Shown: piece by piece, positions 26,290-35,562 of the stretch
Position numbering within the stretch: the first letter of the stretch is position 1
Layout of the letters: every line of letters starts with the position of its first letter
NCBI GenBank assembly: GCA_018712825.1
Contig: DVGG01000017.1
Coordinates: 1 to 64,000, forward strand
DNA length: 64,000 bases
Direction of reading: 5' to 3'
Source: Candidatus Faecousia excrementipullorum
GTDB taxonomy: Bacteria; Bacillota; Clostridia; Oscillospirales; Oscillospiraceae
Position numbers and translations under genes: made by a program
Notes under the pieces: generated by a model
What the model saw: only the letters and a program-made list of their open reading frames with translations
Told to the model about the DNA's origin: nothing
Database searches by the model: none

Positions 26290-27900
26290 TTGAATCAAGC
26301 GCTGCTGCTCATGGGCCTGGTGATTTTCATTTGTATTCTCCTGGGCCGCTTCATGGAAAAAATTCCCCTGCCCTCCCTGCTGATTTTCATTGGGCTGGGT
26401 ATGCTCTTCGGGGAAAACGGTGTGCTGAAAATCCCCTTTGACGACTATCTGGGGGTAAACACCGTCTGCTCCGTATGTCTGATCTGCATTATGTTTTACG
26501 GCGGCTTCGGCACCAACGTCCGGGCAGCCCGGCCGGTGCTGCCCCAATCCATTCTTCTGTCCACCCTGGGGGTGGCGGGGACCGCCGGGGGCGTGGCGGT
26601 GCTGGTGCACCTCATCTTCCGCCTTTCCTGGCAGGAGTGTCTGCTCATCGGCGGCGTCATCTCCTCCACCGATGCCGCCTCCGTTTTCAACATCCTCCGC
26701 TCCCGGAAGCTGGCCCTGAAATTTCACACCGACTCCCTGCTGGAGATGGAGTCCGGCTCCAACGACCCCATGTCCTTCATGCTCACCACCCTGGCCATTG
26801 CCCTGCTGTCCGGGGAGTCTGTATCCGTGCCCGGGCTGCTGGCCCGGCAGCTGCTCATCGGCGGCTTTTTCGGCATCGCCATGGGCTGGATTGGGGTGAA
26901 GCTGCTGCACCGGCAGCTGCTCCCCTCCCAGGAGAGCCACACCATCTTTTTGCTGGCAATCATGCTTTTGTCCTACGCCCTTCCCTCCCAGCTCTCCGGC
27001 AACGGGTATCTGAGCGTTTACCTCTGCGGCATTTACATCGGCAACAGCCACCTGCCCCAGAAAAAGTTTCTGGTTCACTTCTTCGATGTGCTGACCCAGG
27101 TATCCCAGGTGCTGATTTTCTTCCTGCTGGGTCTGCTGGTAACCCCGGTGCAGCTTCCGGCGGTGATTCTTCCCGCCCTTTTGATTATGGTGCTGCTGAC
27201 GGTTGTGGTGCGGCCTCTGGTGTGCACCGCCATTCTGGCGCCCTTCCGGGCGGGGCTTTCCCAGATTGCCCTTACCTCCTGGGCAGGGCTTCGGGGAGCC
27301 GCCTCCATTGTGTTTGCCATCTCGGCGGTGCTCAGCGGCATTGACACCACCTTTAACCTGTATAATCTGGTATTTTGCATCGTGCTGCTGTCCATCTCCA
27401 TTCAGGGAAGCCTGCTGCCGTTTTTGGCCGGGAAGCTGGGGATGCTGGACCCCACCGCCGATGTGGGGCGCACCTTCAACGACTATCAGGAGGACAGCGA
27501 CATCCACTTCATCCGGCTGCGAGTGGCGCCGGGACACAGCTGGCAGGGGCAGACCCTGTCCCAGCTCCGGCTCCCGGGAGATCTTCTGGTGGCGGTGATT
27601 CTCCGTCAGGGTCAGCTGCTGACCCCCACCGGGGCTACGGTGCTGGAAGCCGGGGATGTGCTGGTACTGGCTGCCCGGAGCTTTCAGGACCAGAAGCAGC
27701 TGGTATTCCAGGAGATTCCCGTGGAAAGGCACCACAAATTTGCAGGCCTTCCCCTGTCCCGGATTCCCCAGGCCCACACGCACCGGGTCATCCTCATCAA
27801 GCGGGGAATTGACACAATCATCCCCACCGGAAGCACCGTGGTTCAGCCCGGAGATATTCTGGTAACCACCCAGCTTCAGGCGGAGGATGGCAAAAAATAA
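26290..27900 (+). CDS. Potassium/proton antiporter (CPA1, CvrA/NhaP2-like) with C-terminal TrkA_C domain
   Basis: TTG start after RBS aaggagg; FIGLGMLFGENG, SSTDAASVFNIL, C-terminal RCK_C-like LRLPGDLLVAVILRQGQLLTPTGATVLEAGDVLVL. Confidence 0.88.
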   Translation: MNQALLLMGLVIFICILLGRFMEKIPLPSLLIFIGLGMLFGENGVLKIPFDDYLGVNTVCSVCLICIMFYGGFGTNVRAARPVLPQSILLSTLGVAGTAGGVAVLVHLIFRLSWQECLLIGGVISSTDAASVFNILRSRKLALKFHTDSLLEMESGSNDPMSFMLTTLAIALLSGESVSVPGLLARQLLIGGFFGIAMGWIGVKLLHRQLLPSQESHTIFLLAIMLLSYALPSQLSGNGYLSVYLCGIYIGNSHLPQKKFLVHFFDVLTQVSQVLIFFLLGLLVTPVQLPAVILPALLIMVLLTVVVRPLVCTAILAPFRAGLSQIALTSWAGLRGAASIVFAISAVLSGIDTTFNLYNLVFCIVLLSISIQGSLLPFLAGKLGMLDPTADVGRTFNDYQEDSDIHFIRLRVAPGHSWQGQTLSQLRLPGDLLVAVILRQGQLLTPTGATVLEAGDVLVLAARSFQDQKQLVFQEIPVERHHKFAGLPLSRIPQAHTHRVILIKRGIDTIIPTGSTVVQPGDILVTTQLQAEDGKK

Positions 27901-27904
27901 TTTC

Positions 27905-28590
27905 CTGCCCTGCCGGACAGAATTATCCCGGAGTGGCCGGAGGAAATCCGCAACCGGATTCGGATTGGAGACTGGGAGGGGGACACCGTATACGGTGGGA
28001 TTGGGAAAGGCGTATTGGTTACGCTGGTAGACCGGAAAAGCCGCTATACCAGGATTGGGCTGCTTATGAAACGAGCTGCCGACGCAACCAGAGACGTGGT
28101 TGAGAAGCTGCTGGAAGGTCTGCCGGTAAAAAGTATCCGTTTTGATAACGGTTCCGAGTTCTCTGAGTTCCGCCAGTTAGAGGAGCACCTACATACGCTT
28201 GTCTACTTTGCCGAGCCCTATAAACCTTGGCAGTGGGGAACAAACGAGAATGCCTACTACTAAGGAATCTCTGAACAAATCGTCTGCGGCTGGACAGCGG
28301 ATCTTTTTCGCCAGCCATGCAGAATGAAAAACAGGAAATACATACAGTATTCCCTGTTTTCCATTCTTTTGTCTGACAAAAAATCTCTCGCTGCCAGCTC
28401 TTGCCTATTTATTCAGAGCTTCCCTAACGATATGATTCGCTTCTTTTACCCGAAGGGCTTCGACTTCAGAACGGTTACGGAAACCGACATTGCCTCTGTT
28501 GAGGCGCTTCTGAATCACCGTCCGAGGAAATGTCTCGACTGGAAAACACCTTTTGAAGTTTTCTGGGAAAAAAGTGTTGCACTTGATTGA
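27905..28590 (+). pseudogene. IS30-family transposase remnant interrupted by a MITE
   Basis: RIGDWEGDTVYG..VTLVDRKSRYTRIGLL..NGSEF..YFAEPYKPWQWGTNENAY, then after 28423 NDMIRFFYPKGFDF..LNHRPRKCLDWKTPFEVF; N-terminal HTH missing. Confidence 0.88.
28264..28423 (-). mobile_element. MITE copy 1 (160 bp) inserted in the IS30 transposase remnant
   Basis: TIR ggaatctctgaacaaat / atttattcagagcttcc; TSD CTAA at 28260-28263 and 28424-28427. Confidence 0.92.
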
Positions 28591-28754
28591 CAATCTGCCG
28601 TGGCTTGGGGCGCAGCCCCAAGACGGAGGGAGCCAGCGGGCGTATAGCCAGTTGGATTGCCAGAGAAGGAACCTCCCCAAAGCTATCCCATTTTCTCTGC
28701 CCATGGAAGGAAGCCGCCTGGTAAAATTGGAATAGAGTATCGGTAGTTATGAGC

Positions 28755-28855
28755 AAATACCACCCCAAAAGCAAACCGTCGGCTTACCGCCCGCAGGCTC
28801 CCTCAGTCACCCGCGGTGACAGCTCCCTCCCGGAGGGAGCTATGGGGACAGTGCA
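28755..28855 (+). repeat. Repeat module A' variant with preceding module E
   Basis: ctccctcagtcacccgcggtgacagctccctcccggagggagctatggggaca, shared with 43464-43512. Confidence 0.8.
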
Positions 28856-28908
28856 AAAAAGAGGCCCATTGCAAAATTAGCGTTTTGCAATGGGCCTCTG
28901 GCTTCTTA

Positions 28909-29544
28909 TTAAAATTCTTTCTTTTGGTAGAAATGGATGGACAGCCTCCAGGAAAGGAGGTACAGCGCCAGGGTAACGCCAGCGGCTGCCAAAGCCACCA
29001 CGACGGTATTTCCTATGGCCAATCCGGACAGGAAATCGGTTTGCCCCAGGGCAAAGCCAGCACCGCAAAGGGATGCAATCAGAACGATAAACAGCAGTCT
29101 TCCCTTCTCCGGGCCGAATTTGAAAGCCAAGGGCAGCAGAAAAGCAGGGGCAGCCACACCCAGCACGAAGCAGAGCAATCCGGCTCCCAAAAATGCATCC
29201 GAATCAAAACCGTCCCCCAGGATCTGCCGCAGAGCCAAAACCCCCAGGCACACCAGAAGCACCCCGCCGTTGAAAATCAGCCCCATCAGATATTTGGCAG
29301 ATACCAGCTGCGCCCGGGTATAGGGCAGGGTGCCGCTGTACTGCTCCCACTTGAAGTGGGCATCATAGGAAAGCAGGCTCACAGGAAGCATTCCGGAAAT
29401 CAAGACCGCATAAGTCAAGAAAAATAAATTTGCCTCGTCCAATATCGCCAACATGAGAAATATTGCCACCGCCACCAAAACCGCCCGGTAGTATTTGGCT
29501 GCCATATAAATATCTTTTCGCAACAAGCCTTTCATATCATCCAC
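28909..29544 (-). CDS. ABC-2-type transporter permease
   Basis: Polytopic; ABC2_membrane-like sequence; operonic with ATPase. Confidence 0.8.
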   Translation of the reverse strand: MDDMKGLLRKDIYMAAKYYRAVLVAVAIFLMLAILDEANLFFLTYAVLISGMLPVSLLSYDAHFKWEQYSGTLPYTRAQLVSAKYLMGLIFNGGVLLVCLGVLALRQILGDGFDSDAFLGAGLLCFVLGVAAPAFLLPLAFKFGPEKGRLLFIVLIASLCGAGFALGQTDFLSGLAIGNTVVVALAAAGVTLALYLLSWRLSIHFYQKKEF

Positions 29545-30385
29545 GCTCCTTTACCAGGAAGATAAACAGTTCTTCCGTATTCACAGTGCTGACATTCCAA
29601 CCGGCGGGCACCAGATCCCGGCGGACCAGGGCCTGGACCCCGTAGGGGGAGATTTTCTTGCCCAGCACCGCCCCCGGCTCCAGATCCTCCAGCTGCTCCC
29701 GGGTGCAGAAAAGCAGGCCATAGGTTTCCAGCAGCCGGTCCTTCTCCTCACACAAAAGAAGCTCTCCCTGGTGCAAAATGGCGATGTAGTCGCAGATTTT
29801 CTCCAAATCGCTGACAATGTGGGAGGAAATCAAAACGCTGTGGGACTCCTTCCGGGTGAAGTCTGTGAGAATGTCCAGAATCTCCTCCCGCACCACCGGG
29901 TCCAGACCTGCGGTGGCCTCGTCCAGAATCAGAAGCCTGGGATGGTGGGAAAGGGCCACCGCCAGCCCCAGCTTCATTTTCATACCCTTGGACAGCTCCT
30001 TGAAAGGCTTTTTCTCCGGCAGTGAAAATCTGCCCAGGTACTGCCGGTAAAGACCTTCCTCCCAGCGGGTAAAGGTTCCGGCCATGATTTTTCCCACCTG
30101 CAAGGGGGTAAGGCACTCGGGGATGCCCACCTCGTCCAGCACCACCCCGATGTCCTGCTTGAGAAGGGGCAGATTCTTTTGGTTATCCTGCCCCAGAATG
30201 GTGACGGTGCCTTCGTCCTTTCGGATCATGTCCAGAATCAGCTTGATGGTGGTGCTCTTTCCGGCGCCGTTTTCTCCAATGAGCCCCAGAATACACCCGG
30301 AGGGCAATGTCAGGTTCAGGTTCCGGAGGCAAAACGCCCCATAATCTTTGGTCAGTCCTCGAATTTCCAATGCGTTCATGGTCAT
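29537..30385 (-). CDS. ABC transporter ATP-binding protein (YtrB-like)
   Basis: GLIGENGAGKSTTIKLIL, ELSKGMKMKLGLAVALSHHPRLLILDEATAGLD. Confidence 0.9.
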   Translation of the reverse strand: MTMNALEIRGLTKDYGAFCLRNLNLTLPSGCILGLIGENGAGKSTTIKLILDMIRKDEGTVTILGQDNQKNLPLLKQDIGVVLDEVGIPECLTPLQVGKIMAGTFTRWEEGLYRQYLGRFSLPEKKPFKELSKGMKMKLGLAVALSHHPRLLILDEATAGLDPVVREEILDILTDFTRKESHSVLISSHIVSDLEKICDYIAILHQGELLLCEEKDRLLETYGLLFCTREQLEDLEPGAVLGKKISPYGVQALVRRDLVPAGWNVSTVNTEELFIFLVKERG

Positions 30386-30753
30386 TCCTCCATCATCAGG
30401 CGGAACATCTCCGCCAGCTCGGCTTTACTCAGGTTACAGGCTGCACCAAGGCTCAGAATTTCTCCCATAAGGGCCTCGATTTTCTTTAAGTGTTCCTCCC
30501 GGAGCAGCTCCACGTTTTTCGCCGCCACAAAGCAGCCCTTCCCGGGAACGGTATACACAAAGCCCTCCCGCTCCAGCTCGTCATAGGCCCGCTTGGTGGT
30601 GATGACGCTGATGCGCAAATCCTTGGCAAGGCTGCGGATAGACGGGAGCATTTCGTTTTCCCCCAGCTCTCCCGAGAGAATCCGGTTTTTCAGCTGGGTA
30701 AAAATCTGGTCGTAAATGGGTGCGCCGCTTTTGTTGTCAATAAAGAGATTCAC
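30382..30753 (-). CDS. GntR-family transcriptional regulator (YtrA-like)
   Basis: PIYDQIFTQLKNRILSGELGENEMLPSIRSLAKDLRISVITTKRAYDELEREGFVYTVPGKGCFV. Confidence 0.92.
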   Translation of the reverse strand: MNLFIDNKSGAPIYDQIFTQLKNRILSGELGENEMLPSIRSLAKDLRISVITTKRAYDELEREGFVYTVPGKGCFVAAKNVELLREEHLKKIEALMGEILSLGAACNLSKAELAEMFRLMMEE

Positions 30754-30772
30754 CCCATCCCCTCCTTGTTTT

Positions 30773-30814
30773 ACTGTGTATAAACAGTATATACAGTAAA
30801 CACAGTTTTGTCAA
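30773..30814 (-). promoter_or_regulatory. Promoter with overlapping palindromic operator for the GntR-ABC operon
   Basis: Minus strand TTGACA-17-TATACT; ACTGTGTATAAACAGTATATACAGTAAACACAGT nested inverted repeat across -10/spacer. Confidence 0.85.
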
Positions 30815-30890
30815 GTCCTTTTTTCCTTGACAAAGGGCTCACGGGCATTTTATACTGATACCATTCCATTTTTCCAAAGAAGGATGCCCC

Positions 30891-31454
30891 ATGAACGCCC
30901 GAATTGATATCACCAATGTCACGCTGAAAACCAAGCGGCTGACCCTCCGGCCCTGGCAGGAGGAGGATTTGCAGGATCTTTACGACTATGCCCATGTAGA
31001 GGGCGTGGGGCAGATGGCAGGCTGGAACCCCCACAAGGATTTGCAGGAGTCCCGGCAGATTCTGAAACTTTTTATAGAGGGAAAGCGCACCTTTGCCCTG
31101 GAATATGAGGGAACCGTCATCGGCTCTCTGGGTGTTGAGGAATACCAGGAGGCGCACTACCCCGAACTGGCGGAGCTTTCCGGCCGGGAAATCGGGTATG
31201 TCCTGTCCAAGGCCTATTGGGGTCAGGGCCTGATGCCGGAGGCGGTGCAGGCGGTGATGAATTACCTGTTTGGAACTGTCAAGCTGGACTTTCTTCTGGT
31301 AGGCCACTTTGACTGGAACCGCCAGTCCGCCCGGGTTATCGAAAAATGCGGATTCCGGTATATCAAGACGGTTCCCTACGAAACCCGGTACGGCACCGTG
31401 GAAAATTCTGTGGAGAGTATTTTGTACCGCTCTGATTATTTGGACAAGGTGTAG
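30891..31454 (+). CDS. GNAT-family N-acetyltransferase (RimJ/RimL-like)
   Basis: KRLTLRPWQEEDLQDLYDYA, GREIGYVLSKAYWGQGLMPEAVQAVMNY. Confidence 0.9.
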   Translation: MNARIDITNVTLKTKRLTLRPWQEEDLQDLYDYAHVEGVGQMAGWNPHKDLQESRQILKLFIEGKRTFALEYEGTVIGSLGVEEYQEAHYPELAELSGREIGYVLSKAYWGQGLMPEAVQAVMNYLFGTVKLDFLLVGHFDWNRQSARVIEKCGFRYIKTVPYETRYGTVENSVESILYRSDYLDKV

Positions 31455-31458
31455 AAAA

Positions 31459-31492
31459 ACGCCCCCGGCACTCTTCCGTGCCGGGGGCGGTC
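31459..31492 (+). terminator. Intrinsic terminator
   Basis: cgcccccggcactcttccgtgccgggggcg. Confidence 0.8.
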
Positions 31493-31605
31493 AGTGTGAA
31501 AAGTGAAAGGAAATAAATCCACCCACGCCCGCAGGCATTTCACATTGGGAAGCAATCTTTCACGCCCGAAGGGCATTTCACAAATCCCCAAGGATTTATT
31601 TCACT

Positions 31606-31645
31606 GAAAAAGCACCTTTCGTCCGAAGGACAAAAGGTGCTTTTT
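31606..31645 (-). terminator. Terminator 3' of tRNA-Ser
   Basis: aaaaagcacctttcgtccgaaggacaaaaggtgcttttt. Confidence 0.8.
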
Positions 31646-31646
31646 C

Positions 31647-31738
31647 TGGCGGAGTGAGAGGGATTTGAACCCTCGCGCGGCTTTTGACCGCCTACTCCCT
31701 TAGCAGGGGAGCCCCTTCGGCCTCTTGGGTATCACTCC
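31647..31738 (-). tRNA. tRNA-Ser(GCU)
   Basis: Acceptor GGAGTGA/TCACTCC + G + CCA; anticodon loop CTGCTAA; long variable arm; 92 nt. Confidence 0.95.
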
Positions 31739-31825
31739 GAATAAAAAGACAATATTTTCAAGCCTGAGTATTCTACCATATACCACCCGGTTTGTCAAGC
31801 ATTCCAAAAACAATTCTTCTTCCGG

Positions 31826-31859
31826 ATTGTAAACCACTTTCAAATCTATGGTTTACAAT
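31826..31859 (+). promoter_or_regulatory. BirA operator upstream of bioY
   Basis: attgtaaacc-N14-ggtttacaat, 10-bp perfect inverted repeat. Confidence 0.88.
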
Positions 31860-31910
31860 CCGTCAGATATATGCTATACTTTTTACAGAAAAAGGAAAAG
31901 GAGCGTCCCT

Positions 31911-32480
31911 ATGGAAAATTCCCTGAAAATCCGCAAGCTTACCTATGTGGCTCTTTTTGCCGTTGTCATGGCAATCTGCGCCCAGATTATGATTCCCGGG
32001 CCGGTGCCCTTCACCATGCAGACCTTCGGTGTGTTCATCGCCGTGGGGGTGCTGGGGGGACAGCTGGGCTCTGCCGCTGTGTTTTTGTACCTGATTATGG
32101 GCGCCGTGGGGCTGCCGGTGTTTGCCGGGATGAAGGGCGGACTGGGAGCGCTGGTAGGCGTCACCGGCGGCTACATTTTTGGCTTTTTGGCCTCGGCTCT
32201 TGTGATGTGGGGCATGGAGAAGCTCCTGGGGCGGAAGCCCTGGGCGTTGGCCATCTCCATGGTGGCAGGGTTACTTGCCTGCTATGCCCTGGGTACCGGC
32301 TGGTTTCTCCTGGTCTACACCCGGAACACGGGAGCCATCGGCCTGTGGGCGGTGCTTCTCAAATGCGTCATTCCCTACATCATCCCGGATCTTATCAAGG
32401 TGGCTTTGGCCCTGGCCCTGTGCAGCCGGCTATCTGCCGCTTTGAAGCTTCATAAAGGAGTTCGCCATGACCCTTCGTGA
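31911..32480 (+). CDS. bioY: Biotin transporter BioY (ECF S component)
   Basis: PGPVPFTMQTFGVFIAVGVLGGQLGSAAVFLYLIMGAVGLPVFAG. Confidence 0.95.
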   Translation: MENSLKIRKLTYVALFAVVMAICAQIMIPGPVPFTMQTFGVFIAVGVLGGQLGSAAVFLYLIMGAVGLPVFAGMKGGLGALVGVTGGYIFGFLASALVMWGMEKLLGRKPWALAISMVAGLLACYALGTGWFLLVYTRNTGAIGLWAVLLKCVIPYIIPDLIKVALALALCSRLSAALKLHKGVRHDPS

Positions 32481-33444
32481 GAAAATTCTGGCGCTTTTTG
32501 AAAGCAGCAAGGGGCAGTATTTTTCCGGGGAGGAGATTGGAAAAGCCCTGAATGTCTCCCGGGCCGGGGTGTGGAAGGCTGTGAAAGCCTTGCAGCAGGA
32601 GGGCTATCCCATCCACGCCGTTCCCAACAAGGGCTACTGCCTATCCCGGGATTCGGACATTCTCTCCTGCCAGGGGGTGCAGAAGTATCTGCGGCACCAA
32701 GCCCTTCGGGTGCAGGTGCAGGACAGGGTGAACTCCACCAATCAGGCGGTGAAGGCGCTGGCCCAGGAAAAGGCCCCGGAGGGCACGGCGGTGGTTGCCG
32801 GCTGTCAGGAGGCAGGAAAGGGCCGGTACGGACGCTCCTTCTACTCCCCCCAGGGCTCCGGCGTTTATCTGAGCCTTCTGCTGCGGCCCCGGGACTGGTC
32901 CCCGGAATCCTCCCTGGGGCTTACCACCATGGCTGCGGTGGCTGTCTGCCGGGCCATTGAAGCAGTTTCCGGGGAGCATCCCCAGGTGAAGTGGGTAAAT
33001 GATATCTATCTCCACGGGAAAAAGGTCTGCGGGATTCTCACAGAAGGGGCCTTTTCCATGGAAAACGGTATGCTGGAATACGGCATTGTGGGCATTGGGG
33101 TAAATGTCTACACCCCGGCTGAGGGCTTCCCCCCGGAGCTGCAGGGCATTGCCGGGCCGGTATTCTCCAGGACGTTTCCCGACGGAAAGAACCGTCTGGC
33201 AGGGGAAATTCTCAATCAGCTGATGGACTGCTACCAAAATCCCGACCCTTTGGGGCATTTGCAGTCCTACCGGGACTACAGTCTGGTGCTGGGAAAGGCG
33301 GTGGAGGTCATCACCCCCACAGGGCCCATCCCCGCCACAGCCCTTTCTATCGACGAGCACTTCCGGCTGGTGGTGCGCTACTCCGACGGCCGGGAGGCTG
33401 CCCTGTCCCAGGGGGAAGTAAGTGTGCGCCCCGGAAAAGAATAA
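32467..33444 (+). CDS. birA: Biotin--[acetyl-CoA-carboxylase] ligase / biotin repressor with HTH
   Basis: N-terminal wHTH; GKGRYGRSFYSPQGSGVYLSLLLRP; VKWVNDIYLHGKKVCGILTE. Confidence 0.95.
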   Translation: MTLREKILALFESSKGQYFSGEEIGKALNVSRAGVWKAVKALQQEGYPIHAVPNKGYCLSRDSDILSCQGVQKYLRHQALRVQVQDRVNSTNQAVKALAQEKAPEGTAVVAGCQEAGKGRYGRSFYSPQGSGVYLSLLLRPRDWSPESSLGLTTMAAVAVCRAIEAVSGEHPQVKWVNDIYLHGKKVCGILTEGAFSMENGMLEYGIVGIGVNVYTPAEGFPPELQGIAGPVFSRTFPDGKNRLAGEILNQLMDCYQNPDPLGHLQSYRDYSLVLGKAVEVITPTGPIPATALSIDEHFRLVVRYSDGREAALSQGEVSVRPGKE

Positions 33445-33477
33445 GCGCAAAAACCAGCTCCTCCCGGGGCTGGTTTT

Positions 33478-33670
33478 GCTTTCCACATCGGTTTTCTGGA
33501 TATGGAGAATGCCTGCTGTGAATCCCTCAGTCAAAAATCAAAGATTTTTGCCAGCTCCCTTTCGCAAGGGAGCCTTTGGTGCCGATACCGGGCATTGGAG
33601 GGGCAGTAACGATTTGCAGAAGATTACCGTGGGAAATTGTCAGCGGCCACTGGCCGCCGGCGGTACGCCG
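33478..33670 (+). repeat. Mosaic intergenic repeat (D-A-B')
   Basis: tttccacatcggttttc...ccctcagtcaaaaatcaaagatttttgccagctccctttcgcaagggagcctttgg. Confidence 0.85.
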
Positions 33671-33734
33671 CATTTGATTTTTTGTTTCAACGGTGCTATG
33701 ATAAGGGAAATTCTACTCAACAGGAGTGTTTGCT

Positions 33735-35522
33735 ATGAAAACCGTTCCTCAGCGTTTGGCCGACCTTCGGGCGGCTATGGAAAAATCCGGCTGCCATGCC
33801 TATCTCATGCCCAGCTCCGACCCCCACGCCAGCGAATACGCCCCGGCTCATTACACCGCCTGGGAGTATTTCTCCGGCTTCTCCTGTGAAAACGCCAATC
33901 TGGTGGTGACTTTACAGGAGGCCGCCCTGTGGGTGGACGGCCGGTTCTTTGGAGCTGCCGATGCCGCATTGGCCGGCACCGGCGTGGCCTCCATGCACAT
34001 GGGGGTCAAGGGTGTGCCCACTTTGTCTGAGTACCTCACGGAAAAATTGCAGCCCGGGCAGGTGCTGGGCTACACGGCGGAGGTTATGCCCCTGAGCCAG
34101 CTGCGGCGGCTGGAGGCTTTGGCGAAGAAGGAGGGTTTTGCCCTCTCCCCCCAGCCTCTGGTGGACGAGGTCTGGACGGAGGACAGACCTGCCCTGCCTG
34201 CCACCCCTGTGTGGCTCCTGGACACCCGGTATGCCGGGCTTTCCCCGGCGGAAAAGCTGACAAAGCTCCGGGAAGCTTTGGTTCAGCAGGAGGCTGACGC
34301 CATGGTGGTCACCCGGCTGGACAGCGTAGCCTGGCTGCTGAATCTCCGGGCTGAGGACATTGACCACACCCCCTACGCCCTGGCCTTTGCCTATGTGGAC
34401 ATGGACAAGGCTGTACTCTTCACCGATTGCAGCCGGGTTCCCCAGGAGGTCAAGGACGCCCTTGCCCAGGCCGGGGTCTCCCTGGAAGATTACCAGGCTC
34501 TGCCCGGCTATATCGGGGAAATTTCCCAGCCCCGGACGGTGCTTTTTGAGCCGGGCAGTCTCAACGCCGCCCTTTACAATGCCCTCCGGGAAAATCCCGC
34601 CTGCACCCTTCTGGAAAAGGCCGACCCCATCAGCATGATGAAAGCGGTGAAGAACGAGACGGAAATCGCCGCCACCCGGCAGGCTCACCTTTCTGACGGC
34701 GCCGCCATGGTGCGCTTCCAGATGGAGCTGGAAAAGCGGCTCTCTAATGGAGAAATCCTCCGGGAGACGGATGTGGATGAAATTCTCCTGCGGCATCGGA
34801 GCCGGGGAGAGGGCTTCCTCTTCCCCAGCTTCTCCACCATCGCCGCCTGGGGCCCCAACGCCGCCATGATGCACTATGCCCCCAAGGCCGGCGCTGATGC
34901 CCAGATTGGCACCGATGGTTTCCTGCTGGTGGACTGCGGCGGCACCTACTATCAGGGCACCACGGACATCACCCGCACCTATGCCATCGGGGACATCTCC
35001 GAAGCCCACAAGCTGGCCTACACCCGGGTGCTCCGGTGCCACATTGATGTGGCTATGGCGGTGTGGCAGGCCGGGGCTACCGGCGGGGAGCTGGATATGC
35101 TGGCCCGGCAGCCCATGTGGCGGCATATGCTTGACTACCGCTGCGGCACCGGACACAGCGTCTCCCATGTGGGGGCTGTCCACGAAGGGCCCCATGGTCT
35201 TCGTCCCCACAACGCCGTGGCCTTCCAGCCGGGCATGATCGTCACCGACGAGCCGGGTATCTACGAAGAAGGCGAAGTGGGCATCCGGGTGGAAAACGAG
35301 CTTTTGTGTGTGGAGGCCGGGGAAAGTCCCTACGGCCGGTTCCTGAAATTTGAGCCCATCACCTTCTGCCCCATGGATGTAAGCTGCGTGCTGCCGGAGG
35401 AGCTGACGAAGGAGGAGCGGCAGTGGCTCAATGTCTACCACGCCCAGGTGCTGGAGAAGCTCTCCCCCCTGCTGACCGGCGAGGAAATCGCCTGGCTCAC
35501 CACAAAGTGCGCACCTATCTAA
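33735..35522 (+). CDS. Xaa-Pro aminopeptidase (M24B)
   Basis: DCGGTYYQGTTDITRTYAIG, GTGHSVSHVGAVHEGP, EPGIYEEGEVGIRVEN. Confidence 0.93.
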   Translation: MKTVPQRLADLRAAMEKSGCHAYLMPSSDPHASEYAPAHYTAWEYFSGFSCENANLVVTLQEAALWVDGRFFGAADAALAGTGVASMHMGVKGVPTLSEYLTEKLQPGQVLGYTAEVMPLSQLRRLEALAKKEGFALSPQPLVDEVWTEDRPALPATPVWLLDTRYAGLSPAEKLTKLREALVQQEADAMVVTRLDSVAWLLNLRAEDIDHTPYALAFAYVDMDKAVLFTDCSRVPQEVKDALAQAGVSLEDYQALPGYIGEISQPRTVLFEPGSLNAALYNALRENPACTLLEKADPISMMKAVKNETEIAATRQAHLSDGAAMVRFQMELEKRLSNGEILRETDVDEILLRHRSRGEGFLFPSFSTIAAWGPNAAMMHYAPKAGADAQIGTDGFLLVDCGGTYYQGTTDITRTYAIGDISEAHKLAYTRVLRCHIDVAMAVWQAGATGGELDMLARQPMWRHMLDYRCGTGHSVSHVGAVHEGPHGLRPHNAVAFQPGMIVTDEPGIYEEGEVGIRVENELLCVEAGESPYGRFLKFEPITFCPMDVSCVLPEELTKEERQWLNVYHAQVLEKLSPLLTGEEIAWLTTKCAPI

Positions 35523-35525
35523 TCG

Positions 35526-35562
35526 AAAACCGCTGTCCCGGAATGGGACAGCGGTTTTTCTT
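35526..35562 (+). terminator. Intrinsic terminator
   Basis: aaaaccgctgtcccggaatgggacagcggttttt. Confidence 0.85.

Noticed and set aside
28015-28263. Active IS30 element
   Set aside because: Transposase lacks its N-terminus, is split by the MITE and is frameshifted across it; no clear terminal repeats found.
31500-31640. Possible small RNA between the GNAT gene and tRNA-Ser
   Set aside because: Contains the GNAT terminator and the tRNA terminator; the remaining repeats (ggcatttcac x2) are too short to support a separate gene.
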